Positions 33,854 through 44,860 of a DNA stretch of 64,000 nucleotides are shown here, piece by piece; position 1 is the first letter of the stretch, and each line of letters starts with the position of its first letter. The DNA lies in assembly GCF_017591425.1 (NCBI RefSeq), contig NW_024465885.1, positions 33,116,501 through 33,180,500 of the forward strand, read 5' to 3'. The DNA is from Ochotona curzoniae (lineage: Eukaryota > Chordata > Mammalia > Lagomorpha > Ochotonidae). The notes below the pieces were generated by a model. It was not told the origin of the DNA and ran no database searches. It was given only the letters and a program-made list of their open reading frames with translations. Position numbers and translations under genes: made by a program.

Positions 33854-34515
33854 ACACAATTTGAATTGGAGTAAGTGGAATGCACAGAGTATTCAAAATG
33901 TAGATTCATAATCATGAGTTTCATTAAATGTAGGTGACAACAGCTGACATAGAAAAGCTGTTATATCAGCACATCTTAAAATTCTATAGTGTTAGTGATG
34001 AAAAATTATGGTTGCATAATAGCAACTTCACAATATTCAATTAGTCAATGACCTAATGTGATTTTTCTTCTTCCTTTAAGGAGAGAAATGTTAAAATCTA
34101 TTGTTTTAATTATTTGTTTTTGTTGTCTCACATCCCTTCATGACACTGCAGTGTTTGTGACTCAAATGTTTATCAATATGAACATTGGAAAAATATCCAG
34201 ACCGTAAAACACATGAACTTGTCAAGTGAATTATCATCTTTTGTGATAATCTGTAGCAAAAGTAACTTGATTTTGTTGCTTCATATATACCTCCAGGTAT
34301 ATGCATATTTGTGTCTATTGATGAAGAAATACAGCTCTAGCTGTGGTCTATTCAAGGCACACAAGCATTTTCGTACTCAACAATGCTACCTTGCATGGAA
34401 AATTAATGACAAAGAGTTAAGGACATCAGTTGTGATGAAAATATTGTCAAGATCTGCATATCAGAAATAGCTGCACCTTATTCTTCCTTTATAAGAAATT
34501 ATATAAGAAATTACA
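33854..34515. other. AT-rich unique DNA
   Basis: An 85-codon plus frame at 34213-34470 has no recognised motif. Two near-copies of TATAAGAAATTA sit at 34490-34512. Confidence 0.5.
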
Positions 34516-34806
34516 AGTGTCAGCATTGTGGCCTAGCATGTTAAATTAACAAGCAGTACATGCAACCCACATGGGCACTGGTTCTAGTCCTGTCTGCTCC
34601 AGTTCTGATCTAACTCCTCCAGCAGAGCATTACCTAAGAGCTGCGGTCCCTCACTCAGGGTAGAGAATCGCCTTGCTCCTTATGTGGCCTGGCCCACCTC
34701 TGGCAGTTTGGCCATTTGGGAATGAACTAGAGCATAGACAATCTCTCTCTGCCTCTCTTTGCAACTTGTAAGTCTACATTTAAAATAAGTAAAATTAAAT
34801 TTAAAA
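34516..34806 (+). mobile_element. Old C-repeat SINE, sense
   Basis: GTGTCAGCATTGTGGCCTAG, CATGGGCACTGGTTCTAGTCC (B box region), a diverged middle, then 'gccatttgggaatgaac' and ATTTAAAATAAGTAAAATTA. Old subfamily. The B box GGTTCTAGTCC is still readable. Confidence 0.82.
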
Positions 34807-35682
34807 AAGGAAAAGTGAGATTATACTTAAAAGTTCATATATTTTAAACAATAATGATTAAGTGTACAATGACATATAGTTGAATGCAATTGGTCAGCTT
34901 TTCAAAAAGTTTTGCTCTGGAATGGTGCATTAAATTTGCACAGTTTTACCTTAACTAAGTATCTTATAAGGGGAAAAAGGGATCATTCAAAACATTTGAC
35001 AATTTTGAAAATATAACATGTTTTTGTCAATCTCTGCTTCTCTCTCTGTCTCTCTGTGCGTGTGTGTATCTGTGTGAGTGTGCGTGAATCTTTGGTGAAC
35101 AAGTAAATATTTGTATAAAGAATGAAAAATAATAAGGCCTTTCTTGAAGTGACAGATGCAAAAGAGGCATTGTTTTGCTAGTTTGACATTTCCCCATGTT
35201 GTCTGAAGGCCAGGGAGAGGAGCTAGTGCAGCCCTCACAGTTGAAAGGGCTCCAGCCAACAGCCCATGGGAAACAGATGACAGCTCACAACACACAGAAA
35301 CACAAGAATCCTGCCAACACTACAGTAAGCTCGTAAGAGAATGAAGCAGCAGACAGAAATATTGATTGCATCTTTGTTAAACTTGGAGCAGGTGGTTGAG
35401 AGCAGCTTTACTCTACCATTGAGCCACAAACTATGAAATACAAAAGAATGTTGTATAGGCTTTGTATTTCTGGTGTTTGCATTATGAAATGATGAAAAAC
35501 CAATTAAACATCCTAGTGCACATAATTAGAAAGCTTAAAAAAGCAAAAATTGTGAATTCAAGAGATAGTTTCAGAATAGAAAAATACCATAGACAGTAAT
35601 ACTTCTTAGTAATATATTAAATGCATAAGCCCTCTAGAACATGCTAGACTTATGGTAAATCCAGTAGGAGGAATTATTCTTT
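34807..35682. other. Unique DNA with an impure TC/TG repeat
   Basis: A mixed pyrimidine and TG tract (TCTCTCTCTGTCTCTCTGTG then GTGTGTGTATCTGTGTG) lies at about 35037-35088. The 102-codon minus frame across it is repeat-driven (THTHTDTHTH). The remainder is unrecognised. Confidence 0.65.
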
Positions 35683-35988
35683 AAAAAATTGTTTTTCCTG
35701 GAAAGACAGATTCACAAAGATAAAGATTATCCATCTACTGGTTCACTTCCCAAGTGGCCTCAAAATCTGGAGCTAAGCTGATCTGAAGCCAGGAGCCAGG
35801 AGTTTCTTCCAGCTCTCCCACATGGGTACAGGGTCCCAAGGCTTTGGGTCATCCTCACTGCTTTCCCAGGCCACAAGCAGGGAACTGGATGGGAAGTAGA
35901 ACAGCCACTACACTGAACTGTACCCATTTAGGAACCTGACAGATGCAAGGCAAGGATTTAATCACTAAGTCATTGTACTGATCCCACA
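35683..35988 (-). mobile_element. C-repeat SINE, antisense
   Basis: CTACTGGTTCACTTCCCAAG, GAAGCCAGGAGCCAGGAG, TTTCCCAGGCCACAAGCAGG and a head ending CATTGTACTGATCCC. Block order is complete, with moderate divergence. Confidence 0.88.
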
Positions 35989-36510
35989 AATCATATGTTA
36001 ACATAACTATCCTGCTTTGAATAACAAATGATATGTTTTAATCTCCTTTGTACTTCAACCATTTCCATGGAGATAAACATATTAAGCCTCAGTCTCATGA
36101 GTAATTAACAGAATTATTATGACAGTAACACATAGACAATTCTTACAATCATATATGATGATGTTGGGTTGAATCACAAATAAAACAAAATTAAACAGAA
36201 TCCCTCAATGGCCCAGTTGGTGAGTAGTCTGCTACTCAGGGAAACGTGAGGCATCTAGTCCTTTTAACGTTCATTAGTGCTTCATATAAGTTTGAATGGA
36301 ATGGGGTTGGGAATCCTCTGAGATTATAAGTAAAGTTTGTTCATGTGTTTTCTACTTTTGCTGAACACAGTAGTTTTAAATATGCTTTATAAAAAAACGA
36401 GAATTCATAGCATATTTTGTTTAAAATTCTATTTTAAATATAATAATCATCACATTAATACTGCATAAATGAAAATAAAAATTCTCAGTTGTCTTTAATT
36501 ACTTGTATTT
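35989..36510. other. AT-rich unique DNA
   Basis: No repeat or coding signal recognised. Confidence 0.5.
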
Positions 36511-36511
36511 T

Positions 36512-36837
36512 TTAAAAATATTTATTTATTTTTACTGGAAAGTTAGATATACAGAAAGGAGGACAGACAGAGCAAAAGATCTTTCGTCCAATGGTTCACT
36601 CCCCAAGTGACAGCAGTGACCGGAATTGAGCCAATCCGAAGCCAGGAACCAGGAGCATTTCTGGGTGTCCCATGTAGTTGCAGGGTCCCAAGGCTTTGGC
36701 TTTCCTCGACTGCTTTCCCAGGCCACAAGCAGAGAGCTGGATGAGAAGCAGAGCCACCAGGATTAGAACCGGCATGCATATGGGATCCTGGAGTGTTCAA
36801 GGGAAGGACCTTAACCACTACACTATCGCGCCAGGCT
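36512..36837 (-). mobile_element. C-repeat SINE, antisense, abutting LINE-1
   Basis: TTATTTATTTTTACTGGAAAG, CAATCCGAAGCCAGGAACC, CTGCTTTCCCAGGCCACAAG and ACTATCGCGCCAGGC give a full-length copy. Its head end directly touches the LINE-1 3' UTR that starts near 36838. The 178-codon minus frame spans this junction and is not a gene. Confidence 0.92.
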
Positions 36838-37252
36838 GCTACTTTTGAATTTGATTTTTCTCGATAGCATTGTAAATTTCTGTTTTTCTTCCTGTTGTTG
36901 ATTTTGTTGTGACATTTCACTTGGGAGGATGTACGGTGATTTTGTAGTGGAGACTGCCACGTCCAGATGTGAGGATATGGTATGGCAAGCATCTCTACTT
37001 CTGGATCAATGATGGACTCCCAGGGAAACTGATGGATATATCTTGACAATGAGATAGTGGGCTCTCTGCCATGGTCCATGCCAACAATGATGGACTTATG
37101 AATTCTTATGAGGAACTATGTTGTTATAATTATATGGGAGAAGTCAGTGTGGAGGGGGTAGCGGGACTTAGGGAGGGGGCAGGGAAAATCCAAGAGCCTA
37201 TGGAACTCTATCATAAAATGGCATTAATAATAAAAAATGAAAAAAAAAACTG
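36838..37252 (+). mobile_element. LINE-1 3' UTR fragment, variant A
   Basis: Shares with 39040-39420 the blocks 'agcattgtaaatttctgtttttct', 'cagatgtgaggat', 'gtggtcagcatctct'-like, 'gaaactgatggatatat', 'gactctctgccatggtccatgcc' and a G-rich stretch GGAGGGGGTAGCGGGAC, then a 'aataataaaaaatg' A-rich end. A lagomorph LINE-1 3' end of a subfamily different from the 16.3 and 28.3 kb copies. Only about 415 bases are present. Confidence 0.72.
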
Positions 37253-37264
37253 AAATTCAGTTAA

Positions 37265-37625
37265 AATTTTTCAGTTTTTCTAAAGAATATTTTTAGGAAT
37301 TTTTTTATGTAAAAAACAGATTTTTCTTTTATACAGTGATGAAAGGAATGACAGAGAAAGTGAGGTCTTCCATTCACTGTTATACTTCCCAAATGGCTTC
37401 AATAGTAAGAGTTGAGCTGATCCAAATTCAGGAGCTAGGAGCTTCTTCTAGATATCCAAAATGGATTTTGGGGCCGAAGGCCATGGTCTATTCTCTACTC
37501 TTTTCCCATACCATAAGCAGAGAGCTGGACTGAAAGTGAAGCAGCTGGATCTAAAACCAATGCCTACATGAGTTTCCAGCATTTGTAAGTGGAATATTAA
37601 TGTGTTATGCCAACATGCTGGCCCC
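37265..37625 (-). mobile_element. Old C-repeat SINE, antisense
   Basis: 'gaatgacagagaaagtgagg', CTTCCCAAATGGCTTCAATAG, 'attcaggagctaggagcttcttc' and CAACATGCTGGCCCC mark the body and head. The tail region before 37330 is decayed. Confidence 0.75.
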
Positions 37626-38279
37626 CTAAACAATATTTTTAAATTCATGTCTTAGTAAGCCAACTTCTAATATATTAAGCTTTTGTGTTTTGTTTAATTA
37701 TTTTATTTAATTTTGTATTTTCATATACATACATCTTAAATTATGAATTCAAAATATTATTTTAATAAGCTCATTAGAGCTGAGGTTATAGTCAGCAATT
37801 ATCAAATAAATCTTGTAATTATCTACTAAAACTAAATACATTCTTGTAGATATTAGAATATATCTTTGCACAGATATTCTGTCACCTGAATATATTTAAA
37901 TCAGCAATATTTTTGAAATCATGGCTGTGAAACTAGTTATCATGGAAGAAAATTGTAGTTCAGTAGAATATTTTTCTATTACTAAAAAACTTTGTTTCTA
38001 AAGTTTTTTTTCAATAAAATTTTTAGGATCTTTGGAAAACCTATGATATGTTCACAGTTAACTCTTCTTAAACTTGTTCCTTGGATGACTTTTTTGCTAA
38101 TATTCATTTAATGTTATACTTCCCAGATCAAATCTGACATTGACATTCTTGTTTTCAGTTCTTAATTTCTTCTTTAATGTTGCCTATAAAAATGCCTAAA
38201 ATGGACCACATGCTTTTGAATAAAATTATTGATGAAGAAAGTAGTAACTTGAACACCTTTTGTTTCATGTCATGTCTCA
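37626..38279. other. AT-rich unique DNA
   Basis: Nothing recognised apart from short T-runs. Confidence 0.5.
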
Positions 38280-39430
38280 ATTCAAAATACACTAATTACA
38301 TATTTTCATTCAACCTTTCCCCTGACTGAACTCAATGGGTTGAATAGTGCAATTAAAAATTGTCGGCCTAGGATAACATACCCTGAAAAGCTTTCTTTCA
38401 TCCTTGAAAATGAAATAAAATTCTTCCATAGTAAAGAAAAGCTAAAAGAATTTGCCTCTTCCAAACCTACCCTACAAATGATACTTCAAGATGTTCTCTT
38501 GACAGAGAACAGGAATGGCACCTACCAAAACCAAAGGCAAACAGGAAGAACATCCCAGTGAAATGACAACAGAAGACCAAATCAATGAACAACCCATTCC
38601 TAAAATGACAGAACCAAAGTACCACCTATGTATATTTAACTCTGAATGTGAATTGCTTAAGCTCAATCAAACATCATAGATTAGTAGACTGGATTTAAAA
38701 ACAAAACCCATCTGTTTATTGTCAGGAGGAGACACACTCCAACAAAGATCAGCGGAAACTATATCACATGGGTTTTGTTGTTTTCTGTTGGTTTCATCTC
38801 TTCAAAACACTTTCTTCTGATTAAATCATTCAATGACTCATAGATCATACAGTGGCATCATTTTCTTCAAGAAGGTTCTTGATTTTCACTTCTTCAGCTA
38901 CACGTTGGACATTTAATAGCATGTTGTTTAACTTCTTGGTGTTGTTAATTTCTTTTTTCTTCCGGAAGTTGATTTTGTTTTGTGGCTCTTCATTTAAGGG
39001 AAGGTAAAGTAGTTGTGTAATGGAGACTGTCATATCTAGTAACATGTCATTTAACTTCATGGCATTGTAAATTTCTATTTTTCTTTCTATTGTTGATTCT
39101 GTATCATGACTTTTCATTTAAGGGAATGTACAGTAGTTACGTAATGGAGACTAACATCAACCAGATGTGAGGATGCAGTGTGGTCAGCATCTCTGTTTCC
39201 AGACAAAGATGGACTTACAGTGAAACTGTTTATATTATATTTTGACAATAGGATTCTGGACTCTCTGCCATTGTCCATGCCCGCAATGATGAACATATGA
39301 CTGAGTATGAAGAACTATATGTTAATAATGATATAAAGGAACTGGGGGGGCAGGGAATTGGGGAGGGGATAGGGGAATATAGAACTGTATCGTAAAATGA
39401 TAGCAATAATAATAAAATGTGAAAGAAAAG
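38280..39430 (+). mobile_element. Old LINE-1-type element with internal duplication
   Basis: 38340-38560 translates as LSFILENEIKFFHSKEKLKE followed by FASSKPTLQM and the rest of a 73-codon frame. This resembles a stretch seen in old mammalian L1 consensus sequences. 38630-38750 has the 'aaacaaaacccatctgtttattg' and 'gagacacactccaacaaag' phrases. 38900-39420 is a 3' UTR related to the 36.84 kb copy, ending AATAATAATAAAATGTGAAA. I cannot assign a subfamily. The frame is open for only 73 codons and not a functional protein. Confidence 0.65.
38913..39160 (+). repeat. ~123 bp tandem duplication in LINE-1 3' UTR
   Basis: Two diverged copies in tandem. Unit 1 has ATGTTGTTTAACTTCTTGGT at 38921 and TCATTTAAGGGAAGGTAAAG. 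Unit 2 has ATGTCATTTAACTTCATGGC at 39044 and TCATTTAAGGGAATGTACAG. Both contain AATGGAGACT in register. Offset is 123 bases. Confidence 0.85.
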
Positions 39431-39628
39431 AATAGAATTTGAACCCACAGAAAAAAATAAATTAAAGTTGAGGTTAGCATTCATATTTAAAATATGGAAA
39501 ACAGTGCTTTTTTTTTTTTTTCTGGGGAAGAGTAGAGGCAATTAATGATGATGAAAGATATTCATTTTCCAGGAACTTAAGAAATGTTCATGAATGAGGA
39601 TTTCTGTTGGTTTACAAAACAATGTAAA

Positions 39629-39959
39629 CAGGCCCGGCAGCATGGCCTAGTGGCTAAAGTGCTCCCCTTGAACACGCCAGGATCCCATATGGACACTGGT
39701 TCTAATCCCGGCAGCTCCACTTTCCATCCACCTCCCTGCTTGTGGCCTGGGAAAGCAATCAAGGACGGCCCAAAGCTTTGGGACCCTGCAATCGTATGGG
39801 AGACCTGAAAGAAGTTCCGGGCTCCTGGCTTCAGATTGGCATAGCATCGGCCATTGCGCTCAGTTGGGGAGTAAATCATCAGACGGAAGATCTTCTTCTC
39901 TGTCTCTCCTCCTCTCTGTATATCTGACTTTCCAATAAGTAAATAAATCTTAAAAAAAA
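39629..39959 (+). mobile_element. C-repeat SINE, sense, well preserved
   Basis: AGGCCCGGCAGCATGGCCTAG head, TGGTTCTAATCCCGGCAGC (B box kept), GGCCTGGGAAAGCAATC, TTTCCAATAAGTAAATAAATC and A tail. A short flanking repeat AATGTAAA at 39621-39628 and 39960-39967 fits a target-site duplication. Belongs to the GGCCTAGTGGCTAAAG head subfamily. Minus frame of 180 codons is SINE-derived. Confidence 0.94.
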
Positions 39960-39967
39960 AATGTAAA

Positions 39968-41033
39968 GACAAGAGGGCTGACCATGCAGTTAGACTCCCT
40001 CTTCCCAGCTGGTCTGACAAGAGCATCCACAGATCTCTCTGAAGATAATGATTTAGAATTATGCAAGCAAACACATTATTTTCAGAGAGAGGAAAAAAAA
40101 AAAGCTTTGCGGAAGCCATTCAGCCAAAGACAGAAACTTCCATTTACTAATAACAGCAGTCCTTATCAATAAATGAAAATGTCCAATGCAGTTACCTTTC
40201 ACTGAGACTGAGCACTTCACAAATTCAGTTGTTATGCTTATTAAATTTACAGTATATTATGGGCCCATTCAAAAACATAAGGAGTCACTCAAATTCACTA
40301 TACATTTGAAGAAACGTCAACGTTTGCATAACAATGAAAAACAAATAGGTCAAATTTAGGAAAATATTTCTCTTAAATATAGGGATAAATTTTGTTCCAT
40401 GATTTTTTTTTTCTTATCAAAAAAGAAACTTTCATGGAGTAAGAAGAGCTGAAAGAAATTAAATGCAGTAAAAAGTTAATAAAAGGATTAGAAGGTCAAG
40501 TTAAATAAAAGATGGGAGAATGTGAAACACAATACAAAGCACCGGAGATTTCAATGGCCTATTTCACAGTCTAACACCTTCATAATAGGAGTTTAGACCT
40601 TGAAATCCTATGGTGAAAATGAGGGGAGGAATATTATCAAACAAATAATTCAGACAGAAAATAAAAGCAACTTTTCAAAGACAAACCAAGACACCGCTTT
40701 GTACAATTTCAGATATGATGGGTAAAGAGAAATCTAATACCTTTACCGAGAAAATTCAGAGGCAGTGAGGGCGTTCATGTGCAGGATTTGTAAATAGAAC
40801 AGCATGGAGCTGCTCAACAGGGAGACTAGTCTTGAGATCACAAAATAAAGCATTCATAATGCTCAGTGAAGTTCCTTCTAAGGAGAATAACGATGGAAAT
40901 GAAATCGGCATGTCTCCTGTGATCTGGAGATTAAAGAGCTTTCTTCCTGACTCAGGGAATGAATTAATTAAAGACACGTAAGAATTCAATACGTTAACAA
41001 GGAAACTCTTTACTCCAGAAAAAATAATTGTTT
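39968..41033. other. Unique DNA, no gene seen
   Basis: Frames of 62 codons (plus) and 77 codons (40756-40989, minus) lack recognisable motifs. No repeat recognised. A T-rich run lies at about 40404-40413. Confidence 0.5.
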
Positions 41034-41362
41034 TTAAGATTTGTTCATTTTTATTGAAAATTCAGGTATACAGAGAGGAGGAGAGACAAAGAGGAAGATC
41101 TTCTATGTGCTGATTCACTCCCCAAGCAGCCACAATGGTCAGGGCTACAGCAATCTGAAGTGAGGAGCTAGGAGCCACGAATTTTCTCTGGGTCTCCCAT
41201 GTGAGTGCAGGGTCCCAAGGCTTTCGGCCATCTTCAACTCTTTTTCCAGGCCACAAGCAGAGCTGGATGGAAAGCAGGGTGGCCAGGACACGAATTCGCA
41301 TCCATATGGAATCTCAGAGCTGGTAAGGTAAGAATTTAGTCCTAGGCTACCGTGTAGGGTCC
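41034..41362 (-). mobile_element. C-repeat SINE, antisense
   Basis: AAGATTTGTTCATTTTTATTG, GAGAGGAGGAGAGACAAAGAG, CTCCCCAAGCAGCCACAATGG and GGTCCCAAGGCTTTCGGCC. Ends CTACCGTGTAGGGTCC. Full length, moderate divergence. Confidence 0.9.
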
Positions 41363-41655
41363 TACATTCTTCTTTTTAGTTTACAAGTTGACTGAAATAT
41401 TCCTGATCTCTTGTGTTTCAAAAACAATTAAGAGAAGCAATGCACCATCTTGAAAACATTACTGCTTATGCTTTCTTGTGCCACATATCCTACTTCTCTG
41501 CTCTCTAGTTCTGCTTTCCGCAAAGGGCTTGAAGATAGACAAAATTCAAGTAAGTTCTTTATGATTGTGTACGTGAGGTGGTCTTTCTTCTTGTTTCGAA
41601 TTTATGGGTGCTTATTTAACCTGAGAGCTAGTAAAAATCACCCCATTTTTAAGAT

Positions 41656-41860
41656 TGATATTTCTAGTTTTGTCTGAGAGGTATATTTACAGAGAGATTT
41701 TTCATAGGCAGGTTTGTTCCCAAAATGGCCACCATGGCCAGAGCTCTGCCAATTAGAAGGCAGGAGACAGAAGGCAGATCAGCTGGGCTCAAATCAGCAT
41801 CCATTCGGAATGCTGACACTACCAGTAGGAGACAGCTTGCAGAGCCACCGCAAACATTCC
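41656..41860 (-). mobile_element. C-repeat SINE, antisense, internally deleted
   Basis: 'ttacagagagatttttcat', CCAAAATGGCCACCATGGCC, GAAGGCAGGAGACAGAAGGC, then a jump to AGATCAGCTGGGCTCAAATC. Roughly 100 bases of the middle are missing. Confidence 0.65.
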
Positions 41861-41967
41861 CAAGAATCATCATAATTCTTTATATGTCTAACAATGTTCT
41901 GCTCACAACTTAAATACTTCAAATAAATAAATAGTCTAAAGCATTTTTTCTCCTTTATTTTTATAGT

Positions 41968-42265
41968 ATGGTGATTTATTTATTTTAATTATTTGAACTG
42001 CAGAGACATAAAGGGAGAGAAAAACAGAGCTATGTTTTCTACATGCTGTTTCAATACCCAAGCACTTACAACAGCCTGGACAGCGCGAGACTACAGCCAG
42101 GGATCTGGAACTCAAAGTCTTCCACAGTAGCATCCACATATTTGATCCATAGCTTGCTGACTCCCAGAGTGTGTATTAGCAGGAATCTGAAATTGGAAGC
42201 AGAGCAAGGACCTGGACCCAGGTACTCAAATGTAGGACCTGAGCATCCCAGTTTCCTTGCTTTCT
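41968..42265 (-). mobile_element. Old C-repeat SINE, antisense
   Basis: Has the older-subfamily phrases GTGTGTATTAGCAGGAATCTG and GAAGCAGAGCAAGGACCTGG, with 'ttatttatttt...gagagaaaaacagagc' at the 3' end. The copy differs from the young type in its middle segment. Confidence 0.72.
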
Positions 42266-42904
42266 TGTAGACATCACTCTCCCTTAATAGTTCTTGAAAC
42301 AACTCAGCTTGTTGTCCTCATTCACTCCCAGCCTCTACGAAGCACCCTGTTTTAAGCTGCTTCCACAGGTTTGTGTTTAGTGCAGCAGCTCTCCAATCTC
42401 TGTAACACTCTCTGTGCTATTCCATTTTGTGTTGCTAGAATAGGAAATGAAGGCTTTCATAATTCATGATAAATATAAATTTAAATATATTTCTCACAGT
42501 TTGGTAGCTGGAATCCAGGATAAAAGTTTACTTGTCTGATAGATTTCATCCTCTGGAGGAAAGCAATTGTTTTTTTTATGTGGCAGAAGTTATAGGACAA
42601 GAGAGGTAAATGGTGTGTGAATTATAACACTCTTAATGGAGTGGGGGAAGTTTATATCCTTATAATCGTTTAAATTACTGCTTGTTAAAAAAAGACATTG
42701 ACAGCAAGTAGATTTTGAAGTGGACGTATGTATACCATAACATTTCTATTTTGTGGCTTAAATCTCCAGGCGTCCTCTTATAAAGGCACCTGAATCCAGT
42801 ATACTCCCATCTCCTGAATCTCCATGTTATTACATCTGAAATAGTGCTATTTCAAAATAAAGTCTCATCCTTAGGTAGTGAAGTAATCAATAGCTTTTTA
42901 AAGC
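42266..42904. other. Unique DNA
   Basis: Nothing recognised. 42750-42860 is less AT-rich than its surroundings but has no open frame worth calling. Confidence 0.5.
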
Positions 42905-42931
42905 TTTTCCTTTTATTTGAAAGATGGAGCC

Positions 42932-42963
<32 letters not shown>

Positions 42964-43020
42964 TGAGTACCAAGGGACTGAACCAAGTTTGCACTGGGAG
43001 CCAAAGATAAAACTCACAAC
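42905..43020 (-). mobile_element. SINE 3' fragment, antisense, with GA expansion
   Basis: CCTTTTATTTGAAAGATGGAG then a (GA)n run at about 42943-42964 and 'agtaccaagggactgaacc'. The pyrimidine stretch of the SINE has expanded to a GA/TC microsatellite, and the body is mostly gone. Confidence 0.55.
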
Positions 43021-43873
43021 AAAGAATTTGACACATCCTTCTCAACCCTTAATTAGACCTTTGATAAGATCTGAAATTCATATTAAAAAAATGACCTAAG
43101 TAATGATATACTGTAGGTTCTCTTTGTTGAGAAAATAGAGAACATAATTTTCTGATTTTTAGATCAGAAGTAATGCAATACATATATGTCTGATGTTTTA
43201 TTAAAGATAATGCAAATCTAATCTGTTATATGAAAACTGTATAAGTGAGATATTTAAACTTTTGGAGTACTAATTTTGTTACATAATTTTAATGTGTCAG
43301 ATACCTACCTCATAGTGTCATTAAAATCATTACATGAAATGATTCAATAAATATAAACTACTGAATATTCATTCAGGGTATGGCAGATACTACAATGTTA
43401 AAGAAATTTATCAGTCAAATACAGGAAATTGTAACACTTCTCCCTGATGCCACTTCCATTGTTCTATTCTTTTTAAAGTAAATGATTGAACCACGGCATT
43501 ATTCTGTGGATTTTTAAAAGTTTGGCACTACTGGTGGTCCAGAATACCTCATTACTCACAAAAGATACAGAAACCCTTGTCAGTTTTCTCCCTTGTCCTG
43601 ATACAAATGTTACTGAAGTTTGTAAAAATTATTCAAATATTCACATATGGGGAAATATAATTAAAACTTTATTTATACCTAATGCAAAACTCACAAAAAT
43701 CATGAGTTTCATTAAGTAAGTAAACACAAGATTTCTTTGGTAATGTATCTGTAATTTCATTCATTCATTTATTATTTTCAGCGAATCTATAAATAATTCT
43801 GATTTGTGTATATAATAATGCTAACATTGAAAAAGAAAAGGTTTCTTGTTCCTTTTCCTTTATCTACCTGTGC
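43021..43873. other. AT-rich unique DNA
   Basis: A 77-codon frame at 43486-43719 has no recognised motif. No repeat seen. Confidence 0.5.
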
Positions 43874-43885
43874 AGTTAATACTTT

Positions 43886-44222
43886 TTTTCTAAAGATTTA
43901 TTTATTTTTACTGTAAAGTCAGATATACAGAGAGGAGGAGAGACAGAGAGAAAGATCTTCTGCCCAATGATTCACTTCCCAAGCTGATTCAGTTCCAATG
44001 GTCAGTGCCAATCCAATCCAAAGCCAGGGGCCTGAAACCTCTTCAGGGTCTCCCACACAGGTGAAGGGTACTAAAGCTTTGGGCCATCCCCAACTACCTT
44101 CCAAGGCTACAAGCAGGGAGATCAATGGGAAGCAGGCCCACCTGGATTAGAGCTGGTGTCCATATGGATCCAGGGTGTTCAAGGCAAGTATTTCAGCTGC
44201 TAGGCTACTAAGTTTGGCCCAG
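43886..44222 (-). mobile_element. C-repeat SINE, antisense, with target-site duplication
   Basis: TTTTCTAAAGATTTATTTA tail, GAGAGGAGGAGAGACAGAGAG, GGGTCTCCCACACAGG, and head end CTAAGTTTGGCCC. AGTTAATACTTT at 43874-43885 and 44223-44234 is an exact 12 bp target-site duplication. Confidence 0.94.
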
Positions 44223-44234
44223 AGTTAATACTTT

Positions 44235-44620
44235 AACTGGGTAGATATAAAAAAATGTTTTTTGCTGTCTTGGAAGCAATTAGAATAAATTGTTTCATTC
44301 CCATAGTTATTATAAATATGCTTCTGAACAGAAGTACATTGTCTTAAATAATAAAGGAACAGTTGGCAAAATTGGATAATTGACATTGGCATAATCATCA
44401 TTCTCCCAGATTGACCATGAAACAAAAGACAAATAAATTTACGAATATTACAGTTACTTAAATTTTGATAGTTTATCTTAGTCTACTCAAGGTACTGTGA
44501 CAAAATATCACAGACTGGTAGATTTAAACAGAAATTTGTTTCAATGTATTCTGGTAGCTAGGAAATTTAGGATCGAGTGGTAGCAAACTCATTGTCTTGA
44601 GTTAGTTTTCTAATTTTTTT
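44235..44620. other. AT-rich unique DNA
   Basis: Nothing recognised. Confidence 0.5.
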
Positions 44621-44624
44621 TTTT

Positions 44625-44860
44625 AAAGTTTAATTTTAACTTTTTTTTTGAGAGAAAAATTGTCCCACCTGCTATTTCCCTGCCCAAATGGTTGCAATGG
44701 GGTGCAAGGGTTTGAGCAATTGAGCCATCTTGTCCTTTCTCAGGCACATTACTGGGGAACTGGATTGAAAGCAGAAAAGCCAGAACACAAATTTGCATCT
44801 ATAGATGTTACTGTCACTTCAGAAAACACTTAACCTGTTGACACTAGTGCTGGCCCCATG
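44625..44860 (-). mobile_element. Old C-repeat SINE, antisense, shortened
   Basis: 'tgcccaaatggttgcaatgg', 'ctcaggcacattactggggaactgg' and 'acactagtgctggcccc' are in antisense SINE order, with part of the middle lost. Confidence 0.7.

Noticed and set aside
36543..37079. 178-codon minus-strand open reading frame
   Set aside because: Chimera of antisense LINE-1 3' UTR and antisense SINE. No conserved domain.
39577..40119. 180-codon minus-strand open reading frame
   Set aside because: The body of the frame is the reverse complement of the SINE at 39629-39959. The ends are chance extensions.
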